Below are positions 24,769 to 33,862 of a stretch of DNA of 64,000 nucleotides, piece after piece (position 1 is the first letter of the stretch; each line of letters opens with the position of its first letter). The stretch comes from Pseudomonas sivasensis (GTDB lineage Bacteria > Pseudomonadota > Gammaproteobacteria > Pseudomonadales > Pseudomonadaceae). The DNA is taken from assembly GCF_013778505.1 (NCBI RefSeq), contig NZ_JAAOWU010000015.1:1-64000 (forward strand), written 5' to 3'. The notes under the pieces were generated by a model. It was not told where the DNA came from, did not search any database, and saw only the letters and a list, made by a program, of their open reading frames with translations. A program made the position numbers and the translations under genes.

Positions 24769-24864
24769 ACCCGGCGAGGACCCAAGGCAGAGGCCTTCTT
24801 TAGCCTTGCGCGACTCTCGTCCCGCAGCGGATAAGCGCTAGCTCATCACACGTTCTGCGTCATC

Positions 24865-24893
24865 GTTGCTCGCCGCTCATCGCGGCGAGCAAC
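24865..24893. terminator. Perfect hairpin between convergent genes
   Basis: GTTGCTCGCCGC and GCGGCGAGCAAC form a 12-bp stem with a 5-base loop between the PepSY gene and the convergent giant gene. No T-run is present, but the position suits a bidirectional terminator. Confidence 0.5.
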
Positions 24894-24966
24894 CCTCCAA
24901 GCAAAACAAACGACCGATCACCCAGTACCTTGCCAGCGGCCTGATGCACACGCGCTGAGCACGGGA

Positions 24967-27900
24967 TTACAGCTCATCACGGTCACGCAGTTGAAGCGGT
25001 TCGTCGACCAAGGGTTCGTCGGTTCCCACCTCTTTGCGACGGTCCTTTAGCACCTCGGAAATCAGCCCCTCGTTATGCCAGTAGCCATCCCGATCGAGTA
25101 CCGACAGTTGACCGACTCCAGCCAATCGCCTGAAAAACTCAACAGGCGTGAGACTGGCCGCAGACGTCATCAGCTCATTTTCCGGGGATGAAAGCCCCAA
25201 CACGTATTTCAACAGCGCGCCCCCCCGAGTCATCAGGTAAAAATTCGTCGTAGAGCGTGACTGAGCCTTGAGAATGCGGATGCAATAAGCCAGGAATGTC
25301 GGTTCGATAAAGTTGCTGTTCAGCGAATCATCCTCGGACGCCGCACTCTCGACGGGCGCCGTGTCCCGGTAGGCCAACTGCGCACCCACCACCCGGTAAA
25401 GGTCCGGAAAGTCCGGGTAAGGTACCGGCCCGCTCGCTGGCGGCGACATCGGCTGCACAGGCCCCGAAGGCCCGGTGTAAAACAGGCGGAACAGGCGCGT
25501 CGCATCCAGCCCCGGCCACAGCGGCAAGGTGGTGATGAACGATGAGTCGTTCGGGTTGGCCAGGACCGCGGCGACATAGTTATGGCCCTGGATTGCCGAC
25601 AGCCGACGTTGAACGTAGCGGGCGGCATCGTCTGGGTGGGAAAACAACGGACCGCAACCCATCGGGTAATCGAAGAATCCTTCTCCCGTTCCCGGCTGCC
25701 AGCCGGGCGTGATTCGTCGCGTACCCGCCCAGACCGATCCCTCGACCAGGACATCAAGGTTGCCGAGTCCAGCCAGCTCATGCACATAGTCAAGCAGCGT
25801 GATCTTGCCCTCGTGCAGTTGCTGGCGAAGCGTCGGGAAATGGCTGCGATCGTCCAGCGCCTCGTCCGTTTGCAGGTATTGATACCTGAGCAACGCCCCC
25901 TCCGGGCAGGACAGGTACAGCGATAGCTGCTTGCCCTTCACACCATGGCGGGCGAAGCGAATGCCATTGTCGATGACCATGGGCGAATGAATCATTTGCC
26001 CATGGGGGTCGTGCCCCGGTGTCAGTGTTTCAAGGGCCGCACATAGATAGATACCTTCCAGGACATAACCCTGGGGCAGCAGGCCGCTTGGAAACACCTG
26101 CTCGAACTTCCAATAACTGCTACGCACCAGCGGCATCGTCACCATGTACTGCTCTTTGCGCGCGTCCTTGAACACGTAGCCGAACTGCAACGCCGACCCG
26201 TACTGACAGCGTTCATGGGCATAACGCACAGCCGCCCGCTCCTGGGCAAATACCGGACTGAAGGCAGGATCCGCCAGGGCGTTTTCGATCTGAGCCCCAG
26301 GCAAGCGAAACGCTTTGGGAACAAACCCCTGAAGTAAACGCGGCGGCCCCCAGACCTCGCTGCCTTCCACAACGCGCAAGCGCCCCGCCTTGCTCAAGCG
26401 CTGGACAAACGCTTCTGGCGTGACCTCTCCTGCGCGGATCTGTTGCTCAAGCGTGTTCTCCAGGCGGTCCTCCCGCACCAGATTCAGGGGCGCCAAATCG
26501 TCTTTCAACGTCGCTTCCAGCAACGAGTTGCTGCGGCTGTAACTGATGATGCTGCCGTCGGCGCCGAACAGGTACTCACGGCTCAAGCTGGCATGGGCAG
26601 TGGTCAGCACAGCACTGATCACCCGGGTCGAGAGCATAGTGCGGTAGATGTCGCGTTGCGTGGCATCCAGGGTAAACGGCAGTTCGCGCCCAGGGCTTGA
26701 GCGGTAGCGCGCCACCAGGGTATGGGCCGCGGGAAAGCCGCCAACCGCTACCATCTCATCAGGGAAAATCCAGGTGTGCTCGAAGTCTTCGCGCGGCACG
26801 CTGACCGGTTCAGTGGCAACGAACAGGCCGTCAGGACGCTGGAGAATCAGGCCGCCGAACAGCCGCCGTCCATTGACAGCCTGAAGGCGAGAATGGGCAT
26901 ACCGCGCCGCGTCATCCTGCTCGTTGAACACTGGCCCCAGACGGCGGCGAATAAAGTGGGCGTAGGGTCGCCAGCGCGAAGATTCCTTGCTCACCGCGCC
27001 CCGACGGTCCCAGCATTGACTGGAGTACAGCACCGTCAAATCACCGGTTTGCGCCATCAACGTCACATAGCGGCGAATATCCAAAGTGCCGCTGCGCAGG
27101 CTCATCCCCTGCACGCTGACTTCGCCGCCATTCTCGCCGCCACTGAACAGCGAGGTCTTGGCCGGCTGATAGCGCAATAGCGCGCCCTCAAGCGTCGACA
27201 GATAAACCGGTAACACGTCGCCGGTATCCGCGCCCAGCAAATGACGGGCATCTTTCTCGGCCCGTTGCAGCAATTGCGGAGTCGCGAAAAAGCGGGTCAG
27301 CCAGGCTTCAGAAGAACTCACGCCGCTGGGCAACCATTGCTGGGAATAGAGCATCCCGGCCACCACGAAACCATGAGCGAAATCCCCTCCTTCAAGATAA
27401 GGCGCGCCAAGCGATGCGTTACTTAACCGCCCCTCAGACGCCTGCGGCGCCAGCTCGCTGACCACGTATTCATTTTTTTGCGGGTGCTTGAGCAAGTAAG
27501 CCGTATACCCCTGAGCCTCCAGGCTGCGCCCATGGCCACGCTTATGGGCATTGATCGCCGCAGCGTCCAGGGTGGTGAAAATGGCGCTCAACGACGGCGT
27601 TTGCGGGGCTACCTGGGCGTATTCGAAATTTGGCGTCCAGTCGTCATAGACTCGCAGGCGCGGCCCCCACAACCGTGTATGGCTGAGCACCCGCAGTTCG
27701 CCTGCGTCCGCCAGGCGGATCACGATATCTTGCGGCTTGAGCGCACCGCGTTCCAGGCGAAGACGGTAGCTATCAACCCCCGGCGTTTGACGGGTATTGG
27801 CCAGTACCAACGCTTCCTTTTGTGAGCCGCTGGGGATGTAACAGATCAGGTTGTTGGGCGTTCCGCTCAAGTACGCCGGAAGCCCGGACTGGATCACCGA

Positions 27901-30900
27901 ACGGATTTCCTGATCGGCGAACATCGTGACGGTGATCTCAAGATCGGTCAGTGTCCAACCCAGACGGCGCCAACGTTCCAGGTCAGCTTGGGACAGCGGT
28001 GGATGGGAACTGTAGCGCCCACAAATGACATGCTCGGCGGGCGGTACGACTAACCCATTGTCGGACGATGACAGCAGCAAGTCTGCGGCAAAGCCATTGC
28101 CCTGGAAACGTACCGGTTCGGTGAACGTGAAGCGCTGGTCGGGACGCCGCAGGATGTAGCCGCCATACCCCGCATCACGCCGTATGCCGATGCGCTCGTG
28201 GGCGTGCCGCGCGGCATCGTCGGCACTCAGGAAGGTTGCATCGACGCTATCACGCTTGCCCGCACCCAATGGCAGGACTTCACTGTCATACACCACCCCT
28301 CGCTCGGTCCAAAGCTGGCCTGTCTGGCGTACCGTCAGCTCGCCCGCACGAATAACACGACGCACAAACGCCCGGGGAGACAACGAACCGTCCATCAACG
28401 CTGCCTGATTGCCGTTATCCGTCACCGTGCCGTCAATGGCCACATTGAACAGTTCAGTGGCCGCCTTGGCTTCGGGCGCTTGCCATTGCAAAAGCGCCCC
28501 GTCGTCAGTGTGCAAAAACAGCTTCAAGCCCATCTCGGCAATCTGCAGGCTCTTCGTGGCGGCCGCCTGATTCATCGCCGTGACCAGCAGTTGAGGGCTG
28601 ACGAAACGCTTGTACAGCCAGGGTTCCGTGGCGGGTAACGGCGTGTCGGCCAAAGGCGCCGGGGAATAATAGAAGCCCACCACGCGATGATTGGAGGGCA
28701 GCCGGGGCTGGCCGTTGTTGCGTACCGGGAACAGCCCGGTCAACGCAGCGCCCAGGGCCGTGGGTTCAGTGACGACATAGGTCGAAGCCGTCAGGTGCTT
28801 GAGGACAACCCCCTGATAGCCGGTCCGGGGCAAACCCGCCGAAAAGCTCAAGGCCACCAACACCGCCGCTTGCGCGGTACTGACGATCGGGGTGAAGAAC
28901 GGTTGTGCCTGCGCAACCCCGTCGCTGCTGACTGGACTGCGCAAGGTCCAGTCCTGAGGCACCTTGCCGCGTACACCGCCCCACACGGGCGAGGGTACCA
29001 GCACGTGTAACTCGCCGGCTTTCGCCAACCGCCACACAGCGCCTTCGAACGCGGAGAATGGCACGACCGGCTCAGTGCCTGTCAGTTGAGCCTTGAGGCT
29101 TGTCTCCTCGGCCGAGCCGCTGCTCACATATTTGAGCAGCGAGTTGACCGTCCCAGACAGGTAATGCACGCGCGCAAAGTTACGATGGGTGATGACAAAC
29201 ACCTGGTCGGCGTTGGAATAAAAACTGTTGAACAGCTCAACCTGATCCGCGGTGAAACCGGGGTTGAATTGTCTTATCGAGCCTTCGTCGGCGGGGTGGG
29301 AATGGTAGAGCGCATGGCACTCGTAAGGATGAGGCGCGATAAAGTTGCCCTCATCGTCCACTGCCAGGATCGTGCTGAAATCGAACAGCACCTGCTCACC
29401 GCTGGCCGGATGCGTGGCGAAGTAGCGGTTGCCGCGTTTGAGAATGAGCCCGCCATACTCTTTGTCACGCCGTGTGCCGATCTGGTTGTGTGCCCAGCGC
29501 GCAGCGTCATCGGGCTGAATGAAGGCCGGCCCCACTGTTACCTCCGGGACATCGGTAAACGGTCGCCACGCTGCGGTAACCACACCCGCGCGGTCCCACA
29601 TGCGGTTGGTGGCGAGCACGGTCAGCTCACCGACGGCCGCGACCTGCCGGACATAGTCCTGGGGTGTGAGGCTGCCTGTGAGCAGCGCGTTATCGGCCTC
29701 AGGGCTGCTGCCGAAGCGTTCGACTTCTGCAGGCGAGAAGTTAAATCGGTAGCGCAACAGCGCACCATCTGCGGTTTGCTGATAGAGCCCAAGCGGCTGA
29801 TCCGGCACCTGCAGGTTAGCGATAAGACCAGCCTGCTGAGCCGCGCTCCCCAAACCCAACGGCGGAAAAAAGCTGCGGTACAACCAGGGTTGGTTCACCG
29901 CCACGCGGCCGTGTTCGGCAGGAGGGTCGCAGTAAAAACCAACAATGTGATGCTCGTCCGGCAGCAGGTAATTGCCGTCCGCATCCGTCGATAACAGATG
30001 GCTCACATAAAAGCGTGGCTCGTCGAGGAGGTGGGCCTGGGTCGCGACGAATTCATCCTTGCCATCGCGCTTGAGGACCAGCCCAAGGCGCCAGGACGTC
30101 CTGGAGCCGGTGCCGAGCGCCACGCCCGCTTGAATGGCATCGCTGACCGTGGCGCAGACGTGGGACAACAGCGGCAACAACCCCGGCGCTGGCGCAGCGA
30201 ACGCCTGATAGGGCTGCCAGTTCTGCGGAACCACCCCCCGAGAGCCGCCCCACAACGGGTTGCTGGTGACAAAGCTCAACTCACCCACCGCGAGCATTTT
30301 TTTAAAGTGACCTTCTATCGAGCCATCCGTGCCCCACGCTGCCTCACTGACCTTGCCCAAAATCCACTTGGCGTATTGCGCCTCGGCGAACGACCCACTG
30401 GGGCGATAGCGCACCAGGGAATCATCGGGACCCGACAAGTAAGACAATGCAAAGTTGTGCTGATAGGTGATATCCCCAGCGGCATCCCATGGAGAAAAGA
30501 AATTCAGATAGGCCTTCACCTGATGCTCGGACATCTTCGGGTTGGCACTGGCAACCTGTTCGTAATCCGCCGGATGGGAATGATAAAGCCCGGCGCGGCG
30601 GTAACCGGCAATCGGCAAGAAACTGCCATCCTCGCGGGTGCCGAGGACGTCGCGGATGTCAAACTCAAGCCCCTGACCACTGACCGGCTCTGTGGCAAAA
30701 AAATACCCTTGCAGGTTGCGCAGAATCACACCGCCGTACTCACGATCACGCCGTGCACCAATACGCCGGTGCGCCCACAACGCTGCGTCATCGGCATGAA
30801 TAAAGGCCGGGCTCAACGCGGGCAGCGTCACCGATGTGCCGCCGGAGCCCGGCGTGGTGGTAGATGTGGGCTGTGTAACGGTCTTGTCCGGCACCCAGTT

Positions 30901-32247
30901 CTCATCGACGACACCGGCCACACTCCACAATGCGCTGGTCTGCTCCACGCTCAGTTGCCCGGTGCTCGCCACCCGCCGTACAAAGTCGCGCGGGCTCATC
31001 TGGCCGCTCAACAGCGCGGCGTCCAAACCGTCATCCACGACAGAGCCATCCGCCTCAACCTTGAACAGTGCCGCTTCGGCACTGGTCAGGGAGCAGCGGT
31101 ATTTGAGCAACGCTCGCCCCTGGGTACGGTAATAAATCGACACGCCCAAGGCCTGATCCACCGTCTCCAGCGTGTGCGCCTGGTAGATGCCGAGCGCCAG
31201 CGCCCGTGGCGCGAAGAATGCCTGGTAGAGCTCTGGCTCCTGGACGGGGAGCACGGTCGCCGGTGGCGTTGGCCCCAGGTAGAAACCCGCTACCCCATAA
31301 TCTGCGGGCAATGCGAACTTGCCCTCGCGACTGGGGAACAGTTGCCGCAAGAAAGGCTGGTGAGGGTCGAGGGTCCTACCGACAGTGGCGATATAGGCCT
31401 CCTTGTCGCGAGCCTTGAGCAACACGCCGCCAGCACCACCGCCGGCGAGGGCCGAGCGAATGGCCTTGGTAGCTTGATCGAAGACGGCGGTAAACAAGGG
31501 CAACTCGGTCAACGTGGACGAACTGAAGGGTTCGAACACCACCCAGTTCGCCGGCACCTTACCGAAAGAACCGCCCCACAGTGCAGTAGGCACGATCAGG
31601 CTCAGCTCGCCCAGCGTGGAGACCTTTTTCACAAACTCATTGAAGGGCCCATACACCCCCACCCGACTGCCGGCCGGTTTTCCCGCCCGCAGCCACAGTG
31701 CGAAGCTGCGCTCCGGGGACGAACCGCTGGGCGCGTAGCGAATCAGTGAGCCGTCCGGCCCCGATAGATACGCCGCCGGAAAGAATTCGCGATCATCCAC
31801 ATCGTGGCTGAAGTCCGAACCTGAAAAAAAACCGAGAAACGCCTTGGCCATTCGCTCGTCAAACGACGGATTGCGCTCACGGATCAACGCGTGCTGGGCC
31901 GGGTGCGAATGGTAACTGGCGACGCAGGTGTAGCCCCTGGGTTGCTGGTAATAACCTTCGGCGCTGATGCCCAGAACGTTGAGCAGATCGAACTGCATGC
32001 CATCCCCTGGCACCGGATCGGTGGCGAAGTATTTACCGACGGGGTTTTTCAGGATGACGCCGCCGTACTCGCGGTCGCGGCGGTCGCCGATTTTCCGATG
32101 GGCCCAGTAGGCGGCGTCGGCCTCATGCACAAACGCCGGGCTTAACGGCGGCAAGCGCGACGCTCCCCTCCCGGCACCGGCAGCGCGTTCCTGGCGTGAT
32201 AATCGAATAGCCATACACATTCCTTTTGACTGAGTGTTGGCGGCCAT
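24967..32247 (-). CDS. Giant protein of tandem MPN/JAMM-like (DUF4329-type) units
   Basis: A 2426-residue protein built almost wholly of tandem repeats. Five double units and one half unit give eleven half-units of about 215 residues. The first half of units 1-3 shows EYGG(V/L)IL, then YHSHP, then SxxD: E60/H113/H115/S142/D145; E503/H556/H558/S585/D588; E930/H982/H984/S1011/D1014. This set matches JAMM metalloprotease sites, although the HSHP to SxxD spacing is longer than in classic JAMM. Each half ends with a GALLKY-type strand and then AGEL-x-VL...LWG. I know these as DUF4329 proteins. No signal peptide, export motif or TM is seen. ATG 32247 has AGAGG upstream; ATG 32214 is an alternative. 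Confidence 0.8.
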   Translation of the reverse strand: MAANTQSKGMCMAIRLSRQERAAGAGRGASRLPPLSPAFVHEADAAYWAHRKIGDRRDREYGGVILKNPVGKYFATDPVPGDGMQFDLLNVLGISAEGYYQQPRGYTCVASYHSHPAQHALIRERNPSFDERMAKAFLGFFSGSDFSHDVDDREFFPAAYLSGPDGSLIRYAPSGSSPERSFALWLRAGKPAGSRVGVYGPFNEFVKKVSTLGELSLIVPTALWGGSFGKVPANWVVFEPFSSSTLTELPLFTAVFDQATKAIRSALAGGGAGGVLLKARDKEAYIATVGRTLDPHQPFLRQLFPSREGKFALPADYGVAGFYLGPTPPATVLPVQEPELYQAFFAPRALALGIYQAHTLETVDQALGVSIYYRTQGRALLKYRCSLTSAEAALFKVEADGSVVDDGLDAALLSGQMSPRDFVRRVASTGQLSVEQTSALWSVAGVVDENWVPDKTVTQPTSTTTPGSGGTSVTLPALSPAFIHADDAALWAHRRIGARRDREYGGVILRNLQGYFFATEPVSGQGLEFDIRDVLGTREDGSFLPIAGYRRAGLYHSHPADYEQVASANPKMSEHQVKAYLNFFSPWDAAGDITYQHNFALSYLSGPDDSLVRYRPSGSFAEAQYAKWILGKVSEAAWGTDGSIEGHFKKMLAVGELSFVTSNPLWGGSRGVVPQNWQPYQAFAAPAPGLLPLLSHVCATVSDAIQAGVALGTGSRTSWRLGLVLKRDGKDEFVATQAHLLDEPRFYVSHLLSTDADGNYLLPDEHHIVGFYCDPPAEHGRVAVNQPWLYRSFFPPLGLGSAAQQAGLIANLQVPDQPLGLYQQTADGALLRYRFNFSPAEVERFGSSPEADNALLTGSLTPQDYVRQVAAVGELTVLATNRMWDRAGVVTAAWRPFTDVPEVTVGPAFIQPDDAARWAHNQIGTRRDKEYGGLILKRGNRYFATHPASGEQVLFDFSTILAVDDEGNFIAPHPYECHALYHSHPADEGSIRQFNPGFTADQVELFNSFYSNADQVFVITHRNFARVHYLSGTVNSLLKYVSSGSAEETSLKAQLTGTEPVVPFSAFEGAVWRLAKAGELHVLVPSPVWGGVRGKVPQDWTLRSPVSSDGVAQAQPFFTPIVSTAQAAVLVALSFSAGLPRTGYQGVVLKHLTASTYVVTEPTALGAALTGLFPVRNNGQPRLPSNHRVVGFYYSPAPLADTPLPATEPWLYKRFVSPQLLVTAMNQAAATKSLQIAEMGLKLFLHTDDGALLQWQAPEAKAATELFNVAIDGTVTDNGNQAALMDGSLSPRAFVRRVIRAGELTVRQTGQLWTERGVVYDSEVLPLGAGKRDSVDATFLSADDAARHAHERIGIRRDAGYGGYILRRPDQRFTFTEPVRFQGNGFAADLLLSSSDNGLVVPPAEHVICGRYSSHPPLSQADLERWRRLGWTLTDLEITVTMFADQEIRSVIQSGLPAYLSGTPNNLICYIPSGSQKEALVLANTRQTPGVDSYRLRLERGALKPQDIVIRLADAGELRVLSHTRLWGPRLRVYDDWTPNFEYAQVAPQTPSLSAIFTTLDAAAINAHKRGHGRSLEAQGYTAYLLKHPQKNEYVVSELAPQASEGRLSNASLGAPYLEGGDFAHGFVVAGMLYSQQWLPSGVSSSEAWLTRFFATPQLLQRAEKDARHLLGADTGDVLPVYLSTLEGALLRYQPAKTSLFSGGENGGEVSVQGMSLRSGTLDIRRYVTLMAQTGDLTVLYSSQCWDRRGAVSKESSRWRPYAHFIRRRLGPVFNEQDDAARYAHSRLQAVNGRRLFGGLILQRPDGLFVATEPVSVPREDFEHTWIFPDEMVAVGGFPAAHTLVARYRSSPGRELPFTLDATQRDIYRTMLSTRVISAVLTTAHASLSREYLFGADGSIISYSRSNSLLEATLKDDLAPLNLVREDRLENTLEQQIRAGEVTPEAFVQRLSKAGRLRVVEGSEVWGPPRLLQGFVPKAFRLPGAQIENALADPAFSPVFAQERAAVRYAHERCQYGSALQFGYVFKDARKEQYMVTMPLVRSSYWKFEQVFPSGLLPQGYVLEGIYLCAALETLTPGHDPHGQMIHSPMVIDNGIRFARHGVKGKQLSLYLSCPEGALLRYQYLQTDEALDDRSHFPTLRQQLHEGKITLLDYVHELAGLGNLDVLVEGSVWAGTRRITPGWQPGTGEGFFDYPMGCGPLFSHPDDAARYVQRRLSAIQGHNYVAAVLANPNDSSFITTLPLWPGLDATRLFRLFYTGPSGPVQPMSPPASGPVPYPDFPDLYRVVGAQLAYRDTAPVESAASEDDSLNSNFIEPTFLAYCIRILKAQSRSTTNFYLMTRGGALLKYVLGLSSPENELMTSAASLTPVEFFRRLAGVGQLSVLDRDGYWHNEGLISEVLKDRRKEVGTDEPLVDEPLQLRDRDEL
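24970..32145 (-). repeat. Protein-level tandem repeat: 5.5 units of an MPN-like pair
   Basis: Unit limits in reading order: 1, 32145-30826; 2, 30825-29542; 3, 29541-28243; 4, 28242-26947; 5, 26946-25657; 6 (half), 25656-24970. Motif state of the first half: units 1-3 EYGG and YHSHP; unit 4 GYGG and YSSHP; unit 5 LFGG and YRSSP; unit 6 has lost both. The second halves all have a hydrophobic GFY-type strand in place of YHSHP. Confidence 0.8.
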
Positions 32248-32289
32248 TCTTGTACCTCTGGGAAGGCGTCGAGCGGTAAGTAGTTAGCC

Positions 32290-32306
32290 CGCACCGTTAG
32301 CGTGCG
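32290..32306. promoter_or_regulatory. NtrC-like enhancer palindrome upstream of urtA
   Basis: CGCAC-N7-GTGCG has the spacing of the NtrC site TGCAC-N7-GTGCA. It lies about 100 bases upstream of the sigma-54 promoter. Further half-sites (GCGCAC near 32311, GGTGCGC near 32342) lie between them. Confidence 0.5.
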
Positions 32307-32401
32307 CCAGCGCGCACATCATCCGGCTCAAAGCCCCGATCTGGTGCGCGAAATCCTGGGCAAAACGTCAAGCACGCGTGAATGCATCGCGTCAGCACTG
32401 A

Positions 32402-32418
32402 TAGGCACAGCCCTTGCA
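32402..32418 (+). promoter_or_regulatory. Sigma-54 promoter of the urt-ure locus
   Basis: TAGGCACAGCCCTTGCA has GG at 32404-32405 and GC at 32416-32417 separated by exactly ten bases, and it matches the -24/-12 consensus TGGCAC-N5-TTGCA except for one base. The expected start is near 32429, 31 bases before the urtA ATG. Nitrogen control through NtrC is inferred. Confidence 0.75.
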
Positions 32419-32459
32419 ATTGCTCCCACATAACAACATTGACCTATGGAGACCGCACC

Positions 32460-33725
32460 ATGAAGCGTCGCAGCTTGATCAAGGCTTTCACCCTGTCGGC
32501 ATCCATCGCCGCCATGGGCATGACCTGGACTATCCAGGCCGCCGAGACCATTAAGGTCGGCATCCTGCATTCGCTGTCCGGGACCATGGCCATCTCGGAA
32601 ACGTCCCTCAAGGACATGGCGCTGATGACCATCGACGAGATCAACGCAAAGGGTGGGGTGAACGGCAAGATGCTTGAACCGGTGGTCGTGGACCCAGCCT
32701 CGAACTGGCCGCTGTTCGCCGAAAAAGGCCGCCAGTTGCTGACCCAGGACAAGGTCGCGGTGGTGTTCGGTTGCTGGACGTCGGTGTCGCGTAAATCGGT
32801 GTTGCCAGTGTTCGAAGAACTCAATGGCCTGCTGTTCTACCCGGTGCAATACGAAGGTGAAGAGATGTCGCCCAACGTGTTCTACACCGGTGCGGCGCCG
32901 AACCAGCAAGCGATCCCGGCGGTGGAATACCTGATGAGCGAAGAAGGCGGCAGCGCCAAGCGCTTCTTCCTGCTGGGCACCGACTACGTGTACCCGCGCA
33001 CCACCAACAAGATCCTGCGCTCGTTCCTGCATTCCAAAGGCGTAGCGGATAAAGACATCGAAGAGGTCTACACCCCGTTCGGCCACGCCGACTACCAGAC
33101 CATCGTTGCCAACATCAAAAAATTCTCCGCCGGCGGCAAGACCGCTGTGATCTCCACCGTGAATGGCGACTCCAACGTGCCGTTCTACAAGGAGCTGGCC
33201 AACCAGGGCCTGAAAGCCACCGACGTACCGGTCGTGGCGTTCTCCGTGGGCGAAGAAGAACTGCGCGGCATCGACACCAAGCCGTTGGTGGGCAACCTCG
33301 CCGCGTGGAACTACTTCCAGTCGGTGGAGAACCCGGTCAACCAGAAATTCGTCGCAGACTGGAAAGCCTACGCCAAGAAACACAACCTGCCGGGCGCGGA
33401 CAAAGCCGTGACCAACGACCCGATGGAAGCCACCTATGTGGGCATCCATATGTGGGCCCAGGCAGCAGAGAAAGCCAAGTCCACCGACGTCGACAAAGTA
33501 CGTGAAGCCCTGGCCGGCCAGACCTTCGCCGCGCCGTCCGGCTTTACCCTGACCATGGACAAGACCAACCACCACCTGCACAAGCCGGTGATGATCGGTG
33601 AGATCCAGGCGGACGGGCAGTTCTCGGTGGTGTGGCAGACCCAGGAGCCGATCCGCGCCCAGCCGTGGAGCCCGTACATTCCTGGCAATGACAAAAAACC
33701 GGATCACGCTGTGAAGAGCAACTAA
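32460..33725 (+). CDS. urtA: Urea ABC transporter substrate-binding protein
   Basis: A 421-residue periplasmic binding protein of the leucine/amide type. The N-terminal signal (KRRSLIKAFTLSASIAAMGM, cleaved after QAAE) has a twin-arginine-like basic start. The mature part begins TIKVGILHSLSGTMAISETS and includes VVFGCWTSVSRKSVLPVFEE, characteristic of UrtA rather than branched-chain amino acid binders. It binds urea for the UrtBCDE transporter. The ATG at 32460 follows a GGAG site. A palindromic repeat separates it from urtB, which may let the binding protein be made in excess. Confidence 0.95.
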   Translation: MKRRSLIKAFTLSASIAAMGMTWTIQAAETIKVGILHSLSGTMAISETSLKDMALMTIDEINAKGGVNGKMLEPVVVDPASNWPLFAEKGRQLLTQDKVAVVFGCWTSVSRKSVLPVFEELNGLLFYPVQYEGEEMSPNVFYTGAAPNQQAIPAVEYLMSEEGGSAKRFFLLGTDYVYPRTTNKILRSFLHSKGVADKDIEEVYTPFGHADYQTIVANIKKFSAGGKTAVISTVNGDSNVPFYKELANQGLKATDVPVVAFSVGEEELRGIDTKPLVGNLAAWNYFQSVENPVNQKFVADWKAYAKKHNLPGADKAVTNDPMEATYVGIHMWAQAAEKAKSTDVDKVREALAGQTFAAPSGFTLTMDKTNHHLHKPVMIGEIQADGQFSVVWQTQEPIRAQPWSPYIPGNDKKPDHAVKSN

Positions 33726-33742
33726 AGCCCTACCACAAGTTA

Positions 33743-33833
33743 AATGTGGGAGGGGGCTTGCCCCCGACGGCGGTAAGTCAGTGACAGAAGTATCACCTGA
33801 CACTCTGCTATCGGGGGCAAGCCCCCTCCCACA
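33743..33833. repeat. Paired REP-like palindromic repeat between urtA and urtB
   Basis: Arms AATGTGGGAGGGGGCTTG and CAAGCCCCCTCCCACA with an inner part of the usual type. It lies inside the presumed operon and could stabilise the upstream urtA mRNA. Confidence 0.85.
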
Positions 33834-33862
33834 CTGTCCACGCATGATCAGGACATTTGTTT

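Noticed and set aside
29998..31749. A 583-codon open frame antisense to the MPN array
   Set aside because: It is a shadow of the repeat-rich gene on the other strand; its translation is Arg/Gln rich with no domain.
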